NCBI GenBank assembly: GCA_902796895.1
Contig: CADBQV010000123.1
Coordinates: forward strand, 1-6,819
DNA length: 6,819 bases
Reading direction: 5' to 3'
Origin: an uncultured Erysipelotrichaceae bacterium
GTDB lineage: Bacteria; Bacillota_I; Bacilli_A; Acholeplasmatales; Anaeroplasmataceae
The notes under the pieces are model-generated. The model was given only the letters and a program-made list of their open reading frames with translations, ran no database searches and had not been told where the DNA came from. Below, in pieces: positions 1-5,778 of the stretch; position 1 is the first letter of the stretch, and each line of letters opens with the position of its first letter. A program made the position numbers and the translations under genes.

Positions 1-648
1 AAGATTTATATGGGAAGAAAATATAAAAAGCCAAGTGAGAAATTCAATATAAGAAACTGTTCAATGAACTTTGGTCATGGCGCTATTGTTTTAGGTAGTG
101 AAATGTCTGGTGGTATTAAAGATATTACAATTTCACAATGCTTATTCAATCAAACAGATAGAGGCTTAAGAATTAAGACAAGAAGAGGCCGTGGAAAAGA
201 TGCAATCATTGATGGTATTACATTTGAAAACATCGAGATGGATGATGTATTAACACCACTTGTAATCAATATGTTCTATTTCTGTGATCCTGATGGACAT
301 ACAGAATATGTATATTCTAAAGAAAAATTACCTGTTGATGAAAGAACACCATATTTAGGAACATTCAAATTTAAAGATATTAATTGTAAGAATGTTAATG
401 TTGCTGCAGGAACATTCTATGGTCTTCCTGAACAACCAATTAAATCTATTGATTTAGAAAATATTAATTTTAATTATTCAGATAATCCTAAAGAAGGTAT
501 TCCTGCAATGATGGATGGCTTAGATCCTATGAAGGGTAAAGGTTTAATATTCTCATATGTTGATGAAGTAACTATGAAAAATGTTAAATTCTTTGGCTTA
601 AAGGATAAAGAAGTAGAAACAACAGATGTAAGAAAAATTAATAAATAA
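1..648 (+). CDS. GH28 polygalacturonase-family glycoside hydrolase, C-terminal part (5'-truncated by window)
   Basis: The reading frame is open from base 1 (Lys-Ile-Tyr precede the Met codon at 10), so that Met is internal and the gene begins upstream of the window. Two GH28 active-site signatures are visible. The G-H-G motif (His codon 76-78, the family's conserved active-site His) lies in FGHGAIVLGSEMSGGI. The R-I-K motif (169-177), which binds substrate at the -1/+1 subsites, lies in RGLRIKT. The catalytic Asp residues (NTD and DD motifs) would lie upstream and cannot be checked. The MFYFCDPDGHTEYV stretch and the repeated NI/NV beta-helix rungs (e.g. ITFENIEM, FKDINCKNVNV, IDLENINFN) fit a right-handed parallel beta-helix typical of bacterial exo-polygalacturonase-like GH28 proteins. 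The likely role is hydrolysis of galacturonan or rhamnogalacturonan fragments. Secretion cannot be judged without the N-terminus. A terminator follows 4 nt after the stop, so this is the last gene of its transcript. Confidence 0.9.
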   Translation, partial: KIYMGRKYKKPSEKFNIRNCSMNFGHGAIVLGSEMSGGIKDITISQCLFNQTDRGLRIKTRRGRGKDAIIDGITFENIEMDDVLTPLVINMFYFCDPDGHTEYVYSKEKLPVDERTPYLGTFKFKDINCKNVNVAAGTFYGLPEQPIKSIDLENINFNYSDNPKEGIPAMMDGLDPMKGKGLIFSYVDEVTMKNVKFFGLKDKEVETTDVRKINK

Positions 649-652
649 TTAT

Positions 653-687
653 AAAGGGCTATTAAATCTAAATTAATAGTCCTTTTT
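653..687 (+). terminator. Rho-independent terminator after the GH28 gene
   Basis: The arms 653-665 and 673-685 form a 13-bp stem with one G-T wobble (658/680) around a 7-nt loop. The descending arm ends in a T-run (683-687). It begins 4 nt after the GH28 stop codon. The T-run doubles as the beginning of the next promoter's -35 box. Confidence 0.85.
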
Positions 688-713
688 GACTTATTATTTA
701 TAGATGATATAAT
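686..713 (+). promoter_or_regulatory. Sigma-A-type promoter with extended -10 for the LRR lipoprotein gene
   Basis: The -35 box is TTGACT (686-691, 5 of 6 consensus), the spacer is 16 nt, and the -10 box is TATAAT (708-713, perfect). It is preceded by TGA (705-707), which makes an extended -10 element. Initiation about 7 nt downstream, near A720, would give a leader of only about 17 nt before the ATG at 737. The promoter abuts the upstream terminator, so it should make the lipoprotein gene independent of the GH28 transcript. Confidence 0.8.
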
Positions 714-719
714 ATTATT

Positions 720-731
720 AAAGGCTGGTGA
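720..731 (+). promoter_or_regulatory. Split Shine-Dalgarno that decides the lipoprotein start
   Basis: AAAGGCTGGTGA resembles the extended anti-SD complement AAGGAGGTGA with a small interruption. Its GGTGA part (727-731) sits 5 nt before the ATG at 737. The in-frame GTG at 728 lies inside this element and would have only 3 nt of spacing from AAAGG, so ATG 737 is the better start. Confidence 0.6.
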
Positions 732-736
732 CGATT

Positions 737-2905
737 ATGATAAAGAGAAAAACAAAACTTTTATTATTATCATTATTTTTATTTATTCCTTTCATTTTTT
801 CATCTTGCATTGCTGAGTCTATTATTAGCTTAGTAATAACGCCAGTATTTCCAAATTATGACAAGCTTGAGTATAAAATTTCAAAGGTTAATGGAGGTTG
901 TTGCATAGATTATATTGGAACATCAGAAGCAAAAAACATATATTCAATAGCTATTCCTGATTATATAAATGACATGAAGGTTGTTAAATTAGGAGACAAT
1001 ATTTTTAAGAATTTTTATAGATTAGTTGAAATATATAATTTATCTGATATAGATGTTAAAAATTATATTAGTTATGAATATAAAGATATCGTCATTCATG
1101 ATTCTATTGAAAAATATTCTGTTGTATCAAAAACAGAAAAATATGCTTTCGCATTACTTGATGATATATTTTATTATGTTGGATCAGATTCTAATTATTA
1201 TGAAAATGGTGTTTTAGAATTACCTGATTCATTTGATTATAAAGGCTTTAAAATCAATAATTATGAAATCAGACATGATGTGCATAAAAATGAGTTTATA
1301 AAAAAAGTTAAAATACCTAAATCAGTAAAAAGAATAGGCGATAGAGCCTTTAGTAAAGAAGATCTTTATAACCCATCAAAACACGAAGAAGAAATAGATA
1401 TAGAATATGGATTAAATTATATCGGTAAAAATGCATTTTGTAAATCACATTTTAATAATATAATAATTCCTGATAGTGTAATAGAAATAGGTGATGGAGC
1501 ATTTGAAGGATGCCAATATTTAACTGATATCAAATTATCTAAAAATCTAGATGCAATAAGAGATCATACATTTATGGATTGCACTTTATTAAAAAATGTA
1601 TGTATAGGCAATAATGTAAACAAAATCGGCATAAAAGCATTTTATAATTGCTCGAATTTAGAAAATATAGTATTTGGAAATAAAATTATATCAATTGATT
1701 ATGAGGCATTTGAAGGATGTAATATAAAAAATTTATATTATAATGGAACAATAAGCACATGGTGTGGTATTGATTATGATTCTAGATCAATCTCTTTTAT
1801 ACATGGTGATACAATATTTTATTTAAAAGATGATAACGGCAAATTAGAATATAATAATGAAAAATATCAAATATTAAAAGAATTAGTAATACCAGATGAT
1901 GTAAAGAAAATAAAGAATAGAACTTTTTTAAATTTTAAACAATTATATAAGCTTACAATACATAGTGGAGTTGAAGAAATAGCACCTGATGCATTTTATG
2001 GATGCGAAAAAATAATAGAAATATATAATTTATCTAATTGTGAGGTAAATACTAGTTATCCATTCAATATTGGTCACGATATTTATATCCATAAATCATT
2101 AGATGAAAAATCAAATTTAATTAAAAAAGATGGCTTAGTATTTATATATCGTGATTTAGATTATTACTTATATGATATAGAATCTGTAGGAAATATTATA
2201 TTACCTGAATCAGTTGAATGTGATGGCATTATTATAGATGGTTATATAATTGATTATAATGCTTTTTCATCATGTAATTTAAAAAATATAAGCATACCAA
2301 ATTCTATTAAAGGCATAAAAGCATATAAATATACTATGAAAGATATTAAAACTAATTGTATAGGAAGATTATATTACATAGGTAATGATGAAAATCCATA
2401 TTTGGCATTATTTAGAGTTGCTGATGCACAGTATCCTTTAGTATTTAAGGATTCAGATAATTGTAAAATTATTTTAAATAACGCATTTGAAAATTCTAAT
2501 TTTAATGAAATTGAATTATCAAAAAATATAATCTATATTGGTGATTATGCATTTGCTAATAACCGTGGTTTAGGAAAGCTGGTTTTAAATGCTAATATAA
2601 AAGAAATATCACCATATCTATGCTACAATACATCAATTAAAGAATTGACTATTCCTTCAACAGTTTTAAAAATAGGAAATAGTGCCTTTGGCCAATGTAA
2701 TATGTTAAAAACTATTACATTACCTAATTCTATTAAATACATTGGTAAGATTGTATTTTATCAATGTAGTTCACTAGAAACAATCAACTTTGATGGTACA
2801 ATGGATGAATGGAATAATATAGAAAAAGATGAAGAGTGGAATGGATGCCCTAATAATATAGTAGTTAAATGTAGTGATGGAGACATAGAAATCAATCATA
2901 ATTAA
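737..2905 (+). CDS. BspA-like leucine-rich-repeat (LRR_5) surface lipoprotein
   Basis: This predicted protein of 722 residues starts with a lipoprotein signal peptide: MIKRKTK, a hydrophobic core LLLLSLFLFIPFIF, then SSC. Cys24 is the probable lipidated residue. Phe at -3 makes the lipobox slightly atypical. About a dozen BspA-type repeats of roughly 23 residues follow the pattern IPxSVxxIGxxAFxxCxxLxxI, in blocks at about residues 190-340, 384-430, 517-530 and 590-685. Between the blocks are two copies of a non-LRR module starting EIYNLS (about 96-184 and 426-510) and a YYIGNDENPYLALF segment (about 546-559). The C-terminus (FDGTMDEWNNI ... CSDGDI) is a common ending for gut Firmicute BspA-like proteins. 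The protein is probably anchored on the outer face of the membrane. LRR_5 proteins often bind host or other surface ligands, but the ligand here is unknown. It lies alone between its own promoter and terminator. By eye it is more A/T-rich, with more ATA codons, than its neighbours. An upstream in-frame GTG (728) is a less likely start. Confidence 0.85.
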   Translation: MIKRKTKLLLLSLFLFIPFIFSSCIAESIISLVITPVFPNYDKLEYKISKVNGGCCIDYIGTSEAKNIYSIAIPDYINDMKVVKLGDNIFKNFYRLVEIYNLSDIDVKNYISYEYKDIVIHDSIEKYSVVSKTEKYAFALLDDIFYYVGSDSNYYENGVLELPDSFDYKGFKINNYEIRHDVHKNEFIKKVKIPKSVKRIGDRAFSKEDLYNPSKHEEEIDIEYGLNYIGKNAFCKSHFNNIIIPDSVIEIGDGAFEGCQYLTDIKLSKNLDAIRDHTFMDCTLLKNVCIGNNVNKIGIKAFYNCSNLENIVFGNKIISIDYEAFEGCNIKNLYYNGTISTWCGIDYDSRSISFIHGDTIFYLKDDNGKLEYNNEKYQILKELVIPDDVKKIKNRTFLNFKQLYKLTIHSGVEEIAPDAFYGCEKIIEIYNLSNCEVNTSYPFNIGHDIYIHKSLDEKSNLIKKDGLVFIYRDLDYYLYDIESVGNIILPESVECDGIIIDGYIIDYNAFSSCNLKNISIPNSIKGIKAYKYTMKDIKTNCIGRLYYIGNDENPYLALFRVADAQYPLVFKDSDNCKIILNNAFENSNFNEIELSKNIIYIGDYAFANNRGLGKLVLNANIKEISPYLCYNTSIKELTIPSTVLKIGNSAFGQCNMLKTITLPNSIKYIGKIVFYQCSSLETINFDGTMDEWNNIEKDEEWNGCPNNIVVKCSDGDIEINHN
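1022..1288 (+). repeat. Non-LRR module, copy 1, in the lipoprotein gene
   Basis: This encodes about 89 residues, running from LVEIYNLSDIDV through VIHDSIEKYS, FYYVGS and LELPDSFDYKGFKINNYEI. It aligns in order with the second copy at 2012-2266: EIYNLS, a V/Y-I-H-x-S motif, an aromatic YY strand, L-P-[DE]-S and a closing I-x-x-Y-x-I strand. The coding DNA shares an 18-nt identity (1028-1045 with 2018-2035). Confidence 0.7.
2012..2266 (+). repeat. Non-LRR module, copy 2, in the lipoprotein gene
   Basis: This encodes about 85 residues, running from IIEIYNLSNCEV through YIHKSLDEKS, FIYRDLDYYLY and ILPESVECDGIIIDGYII. It is the partner of the module at 1022-1288. Both copies directly follow a segment ending in a repeat-like L/I-V/I-E-I, which suggests a block of LRRs plus module was duplicated as a unit or that the module is a recurrent insert. 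Confidence 0.7.
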
Positions 2906-2919
2906 TTGAAACTTATGAT

Positions 2920-2953
2920 AATAAGACAGTTTTATACGAACTGTCTTATTTTT
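2920..2953 (+). terminator. Rho-independent terminator after the LRR lipoprotein gene
   Basis: A perfect 12-bp stem (2920-2931 with 2939-2950) carries a 7-nt loop, and its descending arm runs into a T-tract (2949-2953). It lies 14 nt after the lipoprotein stop codon and upstream of the next promoter, so it separates the lipoprotein from the rpiB-upp-atp operon. Confidence 0.9.
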
Positions 2954-2989
2954 ATGCCTTATTTTTTATCTAAAAAATAATGTTTATTA

Positions 2990-3018
2990 TTAAAATGCTT
3001 ATAACTTTATGTTATAAT
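2990..3018 (+). promoter_or_regulatory. Promoter of the rpiB-upp-atp operon, extended -10
   Basis: The -10 box TATAAT (3013-3018) is perfect and is preceded by TGT (3010-3012), an extended -10. The -35 candidate TTAAAA (2990-2995) matches consensus at 4 of 6 positions with a 17-nt spacer. The predicted start is near 3024-3026, leaving a leader of about 28 nt to the rpiB ATG. No other convincing promoter was seen further into the operon, so this may drive the ATP synthase genes too. Confidence 0.7.
2999..3017. promoter_or_regulatory. Inverted repeat overlapping the operon -10 box (possible operator)
   Basis: TTATAAC (2999-3005) and GTTATAA (3011-3017) form a perfect 7-bp inverted repeat separated by 5 nt. 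The right arm covers most of the -10 box. Its position would suit a repressor site, but such repeats also occur by chance in A/T-rich DNA, and no known operator consensus is recognised. Confidence 0.35.
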
Positions 3019-3052
3019 TAGGTGATATGTGTTTAAACATTATGGAGGATAT

Positions 3053-3496
3053 ATGAAAATTTCAATTGGTTGTGACCATTCAGCATTAGAATTAAAGGAA
3101 AGTATAATCGAACATTTAAAATCTAGAGGTATTGAAGTAATTGATAGAGGTACTTATACTAAGGATTCTTGTGATTATACTGATTATGGATATATGGTAG
3201 CAAAAGACATCAAAGATGGTAAAGTAGATAGAGGTATTGTTATTTGCTTTACAGGTATTGGAATGTCTATGATTGCTAATAAAGTTAAGGGTGTAAGATG
3301 CGCCTTAGTTTCAAATAAGGATGCAGCTAAATTAACTAGAGAACATAATGATTCTAACTGTTTAGCACTTTCTGCTAAATATACTGCAAAAGTATATGCA
3401 AACGAAATTGTAGATGTATGGTTAGATACAGAATTTTCTCATAACGAACGTCATCAAAGAAGAATCGATAAGATGATGAAATATGAGGAGGAATAA
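3053..3496 (+). CDS. rpiB: Ribose-5-phosphate isomerase B
   Basis: This 147-residue cytosolic enzyme of the RpiB/LacA/LacB family interconverts ribulose 5-phosphate and ribose 5-phosphate in the non-oxidative pentose phosphate pathway, supplying the precursor of PRPP. Family landmarks are the N-terminal [10 protein letters not shown] (Asp8-His9), the catalytic Cys65 in VICFTGIGM, His98 in TREHNDSN (ring opening), and the phosphate-binding arginines in RHQRRIDKM. The length matches the usual ~149 residues. The ATG at 3053 is chosen because GGAGG (3044-3048) lies 4 nt upstream and MKI.IGCDH is the normal RpiB N-terminus. An in-frame GTG at 3029 would add eight residues without a ribosome site. 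Odd point: the family's CGTGIG loop reads CFTGIG here (Phe66 for Gly). It is the first gene of the operon and ends 2 nt before upp, which consumes PRPP. Confidence 0.93.
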   Translation: MKISIGCDHSALELKESIIEHLKSRGIEVIDRGTYTKDSCDYTDYGYMVAKDIKDGKVDRGIVICFTGIGMSMIANKVKGVRCALVSNKDAAKLTREHNDSNCLALSAKYTAKVYANEIVDVWLDTEFSHNERHQRRIDKMMKYEEE

Positions 3497-3498
3497 TA

Positions 3499-4131
3499 AT
3501 GTCAGTATTTATTTTCAATCATCCACTTATTAACGATAAGCTTACAATAATTAGAAATAAAAACACAAATACTAAAGACTTTTGGGAAAGTGTAAAAGGT
3601 ATTTCTAGATTAATGACTTATGAAGTAACTAAAGATTTAAAAACAAAAGAGATTGAAATAGAAACACCAATATGTAAGACAAAAAAACCAGTATTAGATA
3701 ATAAGGTAGAAATTATTCCAATTTTAAGAGCAGGTTTAGGTATGGTAGATGGAATAAGAGAATTAATACCATCTGCAAGTGTTGGCTTTATAGGATTATA
3801 CCGTGACGAACAAACTTTATTACCACATGAATATTATGCTAAATTTTCAAAAAATATTTGTGATGATAATACTGTAGAATTAGTAGTAGATCCTATGCTA
3901 GCTACAGCTGGTTCTGCAATTAGCGCAATTGAAATGATTAAAAAAAGAGGTGCCAAAAACATTAAGTTTTTATGCTTAGTAGCAGCACCTATTGGTATAG
4001 AAAAGTTAAAAAAAGCTCATCCTGATATTGATATATACGTAGCAACAGTAGATGAGAAATTAAATGAAAAGGGATATATCGTTCCAGGCTTAGGAGATTG
4101 TGGAGATCGTCTATTCGGAACTATTTATTAA
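3499..4131 (+). CDS. upp: Uracil phosphoribosyltransferase
   Basis: This 210-residue cytosolic enzyme converts uracil and PRPP to UMP and diphosphate (pyrimidine salvage). The length is the family norm of about 209. Visible motifs are [12 protein letters not shown] (about 74-85), the PRPP-binding loop [12 protein letters not shown] (about 130-141), and the uracil-binding C-terminal signature [17 protein letters not shown] (192-208). The PRPP loop has Ala137 where most members have Gly (ATGGS), and the uracil loop has Cys201 where Ala is usual. Both changes look conservative. GAGGAGG (3485-3491), inside the end of rpiB, lies 7 nt before the ATG, so the two genes are probably translationally coupled. 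Its stop TAA shares one base with the next gene's ATG. upp directly upstream of atp genes is a well-known Bacilli arrangement. Confidence 0.96.
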   Translation: MSVFIFNHPLINDKLTIIRNKNTNTKDFWESVKGISRLMTYEVTKDLKTKEIEIETPICKTKKPVLDNKVEIIPILRAGLGMVDGIRELIPSASVGFIGLYRDEQTLLPHEYYAKFSKNICDDNTVELVVDPMLATAGSAISAIEMIKKRGAKNIKFLCLVAAPIGIEKLKKAHPDIDIYVATVDEKLNEKGYIVPGLGDCGDRLFGTIY

Positions 4132-4373
4132 TGAATATAGCGAAAGAAGCTAAAACATACGCTTTAGCAACTCAAGGCATATTTAATATGATTGCTATGG
4201 CTGGATTTGGATATTTAATTGGTTATTTAATTAATAAAGATTCAGCACTACCAATTATACTTGCTGTTGTAGGTGTAATAGTTGGCCTATCAACATTCGT
4301 TTCATATCTTTTATATTTAATTAAACAAGATGAAAAAGGAAAGAAGAAAGATGACCAAAGAAGTAAAGATTAA
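4131..4373 (+). CDS. atpZ: AtpZ/AtpI-family small membrane protein of the ATP synthase operon
   Basis: This 80-residue protein has two predicted membrane helices (about 13-34 and 40-64) forming a Gly-rich hairpin, with a very basic/acidic hydrophilic tail (KQDEKGKKKDDQRSKD). Size, hairpin topology and position at the head of the atp genes match the AtpZ (ATPase_gene1) family. Members are accessory to F1Fo and have been linked to Mg2+/Ca2+ supply or Fo assembly. The assignment rests on topology and context rather than a strict motif. The ATG at 4131 overlaps the upp stop by one base (TAATG). A TTG-initiated extension from 4098 is possible but has no suitably spaced ribosome site. The only SD-like sequence for 4131 is a weak CGGAA at 4116-4120, so translation probably relies on ribosomes terminating at upp. 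It overlaps the next gene by 23 nt. Confidence 0.75.
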   Translation: MNIAKEAKTYALATQGIFNMIAMAGFGYLIGYLINKDSALPIILAVVGVIVGLSTFVSYLLYLIKQDEKGKKKDDQRSKD

Positions 4374-4776
4374 TATGCTAGTTGTTATAATAACAATTGT
4401 TTTAGTAACAATAATTACAATCATTCTAGCTTTGTGTGGACAAAATTGGAAATATTATCTAATTGGTGGAATGTTAGGATTAATGTGTCATGGCTTAATG
4501 GTTAAGCAAGATGCAAGAATAGCTAGATTCTCTAGACTTGATCCAGAGCATCAAACATTTAATCCTAAGAAATCAGCAATTTTATGGTATATGTTAAGAT
4601 CAGTACTTGTAATTGCTACATTTGTGATTTTAGCATTATTACTATATAAAGATGGTGCTGATAAGAAAACACAAATAATAAGTATGTTAATTGCTTTAGG
4701 AGGATATATGACAATAAAGATTGTATTCTTAATATTGTTAATATTCTTCCATGATGGAAAGAAGGTGGTTTCATAG
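4351..4776 (+). CDS. atpI: ATP synthase subunit I (AtpI-like assembly protein)
   Basis: This 141-residue polytopic protein has four predicted membrane helices (about 9-29, 34-52, 76-98, 109-133) and a polar loop between helices 2 and 3 (KQDARIARFSRLDPEHQTFNPKK). Topology, size and placement immediately before atpB fit the ATP-synt_I family. AtpI is not a structural subunit. In Na+-type enzymes in particular it helps assemble the c-ring, which is relevant given the c subunit encoded two genes later. The ATG at 4351 is preferred because AAGGA (4336-4340) lies 10 nt upstream. An in-frame ATG at 4330 lacks a ribosome site. The start lies inside the end of atpZ (23-nt overlap) and the TAG stop overlaps the GTG of atpB by one base. 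Sequence conservation in this family is weak, so the call leans on context. Confidence 0.75.
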   Translation: MTKEVKINMLVVIITIVLVTIITIILALCGQNWKYYLIGGMLGLMCHGLMVKQDARIARFSRLDPEHQTFNPKKSAILWYMLRSVLVIATFVILALLLYKDGADKKTQIISMLIALGGYMTIKIVFLILLIFFHDGKKVVS

Positions 4777-5438
4777 TGACCTTTGGCTATGTAATGCCTA
4801 GTGCAATAAGGTCGACAATTATAATTGTATCAGTACTTTGCGTTTTCTTTATTGTATTATTTTTCTTTATAAGAAAGGTAAACCCGTTAAAGAAGACTCC
4901 ATTATGGTTAGTACCATTCATGTGGTTAGTTGATATGATGAATGGATTTATAAAAGCTAACATAGGAAAAAAATGGAAAATGTATACACCATGGTTTTTA
5001 ACATTGGTAATATTCATTTTCTTCGCAAACATATCGGCCGTATACTTATTAGATAACCCAACAGGATATTTAATGGTAACTGCGACCCTTGCTTTCTGTT
5101 CATTTGTTGTAATTCAGGTATCTGGTATTACATCACTTGGAATTAAAGGCTACTTGAAAGGATTTTTAGATCCTTTCCCAATTATGTTGCCGATGAATAT
5201 AGTAAGTGAATTCTCATTACCAGTTTCACTTGCTCTTCGTTTATTTGGTAATGTCATGAGTGGTGGATGTATTACAATACTTCTTAAATACTCACTTGGC
5301 TGGTTTGCTACACCAGTAATGCCATTTATCAATTTATTATTTGATATAGCATTTAGTATTATTCAAGTAGCAGTATTCGTTATTCTGTCTGTTATCTTTA
5401 CTTCAATGAAGATTAAAGATGAAGAAAAAATATATTAA
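4776..5438 (+). CDS. atpB: F1Fo ATP synthase subunit a
   Basis: This 220-residue membrane protein forms the ion half-channels of Fo beside the c-ring. The diagnostic motif is SLALRLFGNVMSGG (151-164), with essential Arg155 (E. coli aArg210) and Asn159. The last helix carries LLFDIAFSIIQVAVF with Gln197 (E. coli aGln252). About five hydrophobic segments are seen (about 12-32, 72-92, 97-117, 147-171 and 183-210). The position of E. coli Glu219 is Gly164, and the position of His245 is Asp190. The start is GTG at 4776, overlapping the atpI TAG (TAGTG). AAGGTGG (4762-4768) is 7 nt upstream, which supports GTG over the in-frame ATG at 4794. Subunit a works with c and b encoded just downstream. Confidence 0.95.
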   Translation: MTFGYVMPSAIRSTIIIVSVLCVFFIVLFFFIRKVNPLKKTPLWLVPFMWLVDMMNGFIKANIGKKWKMYTPWFLTLVIFIFFANISAVYLLDNPTGYLMVTATLAFCSFVVIQVSGITSLGIKGYLKGFLDPFPIMLPMNIVSEFSLPVSLALRLFGNVMSGGCITILLKYSLGWFATPVMPFINLLFDIAFSIIQVAVFVILSVIFTSMKIKDEEKIY

Positions 5439-5457
5439 AAAATAGGAGAAAAATATT

Positions 5458-5742
5458 ATGGATTTTATGATGATTTTAAACAACGTATTTGCATTTTTAG
5501 AAGAAGTGGTAAGTGGTATTTCAATTGGTTCAGGTTTAAAAGCAATTGGTGCTGGCTTAGCTGTATTCACTGGTTTTGCTGCTGCAATTGGTGAAGGTAA
5601 TGTTGCTGCACATGCAGTAGATGCTATGGCTCGTCAACCAGAAATGGCTGGTAACATTCGTACAACAATGTTAATTGGTCAAGCAGTATCTGAAACAACA
5701 GGTTTATACGGATTAATCATTGCAATTCTATTAGTAATGTAA
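5458..5742 (+). CDS. atpE: F1Fo ATP synthase subunit c, predicted Na+-binding type
   Basis: This 94-residue proteolipid forms the rotor ring. The two helices (about 28-55 and 66-93) are joined by the polar loop ARQPE (58-62), and Gly-rich packing is clear in helix 1. The ion-carrying carboxylate is Glu79 in GQAVSETTGLYGL. Compared with Ilyobacter tartaricus c (Gln32, Val63, Glu65, Ser66, Thr67, Tyr70), this protein has Glu46, Val77, Glu79, Thr80, Thr81 and Tyr84 with exactly the same spacing. This is the Na+-type ligand set with Glu replacing Gln32. The N-terminus is about 14 residues longer than in Ilyobacter (MDFMMILNNVFAFLEE...) and the protein ends right at the second helix. GGAG (5445-5448) is 9 nt before the ATG. 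Codon choice (many GGT, GCT, GCA, few ATA) suggests high expression, as expected for a multi-copy ring. Confidence 0.96.
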   Translation: MDFMMILNNVFAFLEEVVSGISIGSGLKAIGAGLAVFTGFAAAIGEGNVAAHAVDAMARQPEMAGNIRTTMLIGQAVSETTGLYGLIIAILLVM

Positions 5743-5778
5743 TTATTTATAATTGACTAAGAAAGGACGTTTTGTTTA

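Noticed and set aside
1499..1719. Short exact DNA repeats such as GCATTTGAAGGATG at 1499-1512 and 1706-1719
   Set aside because: These encode the repeated AFEGC part of the LRR units. They are explained by the protein repeat and are not a CRISPR or mobile-element repeat.
3029..3052. GTG-initiated extension of rpiB
   Set aside because: It would lie only about 4 nt from the predicted transcription start with no SD. GGAGG before the ATG at 3053 and the family N-terminus are decisive.
4098..4130. TTG-initiated upstream extension of atpZ inside upp
   Set aside because: The TAGGAG sequence ends one base before the TTG, too close to act as its ribosome site. The family N-terminus and the TAATG junction favour 4131.
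4787..5032. Open frame of 81 codons on the minus strand inside atpB
   Set aside because: It is fully antisense to the conserved atpB gene, lacks a ribosome site, and its composition is the complement of hydrophobic codons.
5150..5332. Open frame of 60 codons on the minus strand inside atpB
   Set aside because: It is a shadow of the most conserved part of subunit a (RLFGN region) and has no independent support.
5743..5778. Possible terminator or attenuator between atpE and atpF
   Set aside because: The 36-nt gap shows no stable stem. It holds only the atpF ribosome site.
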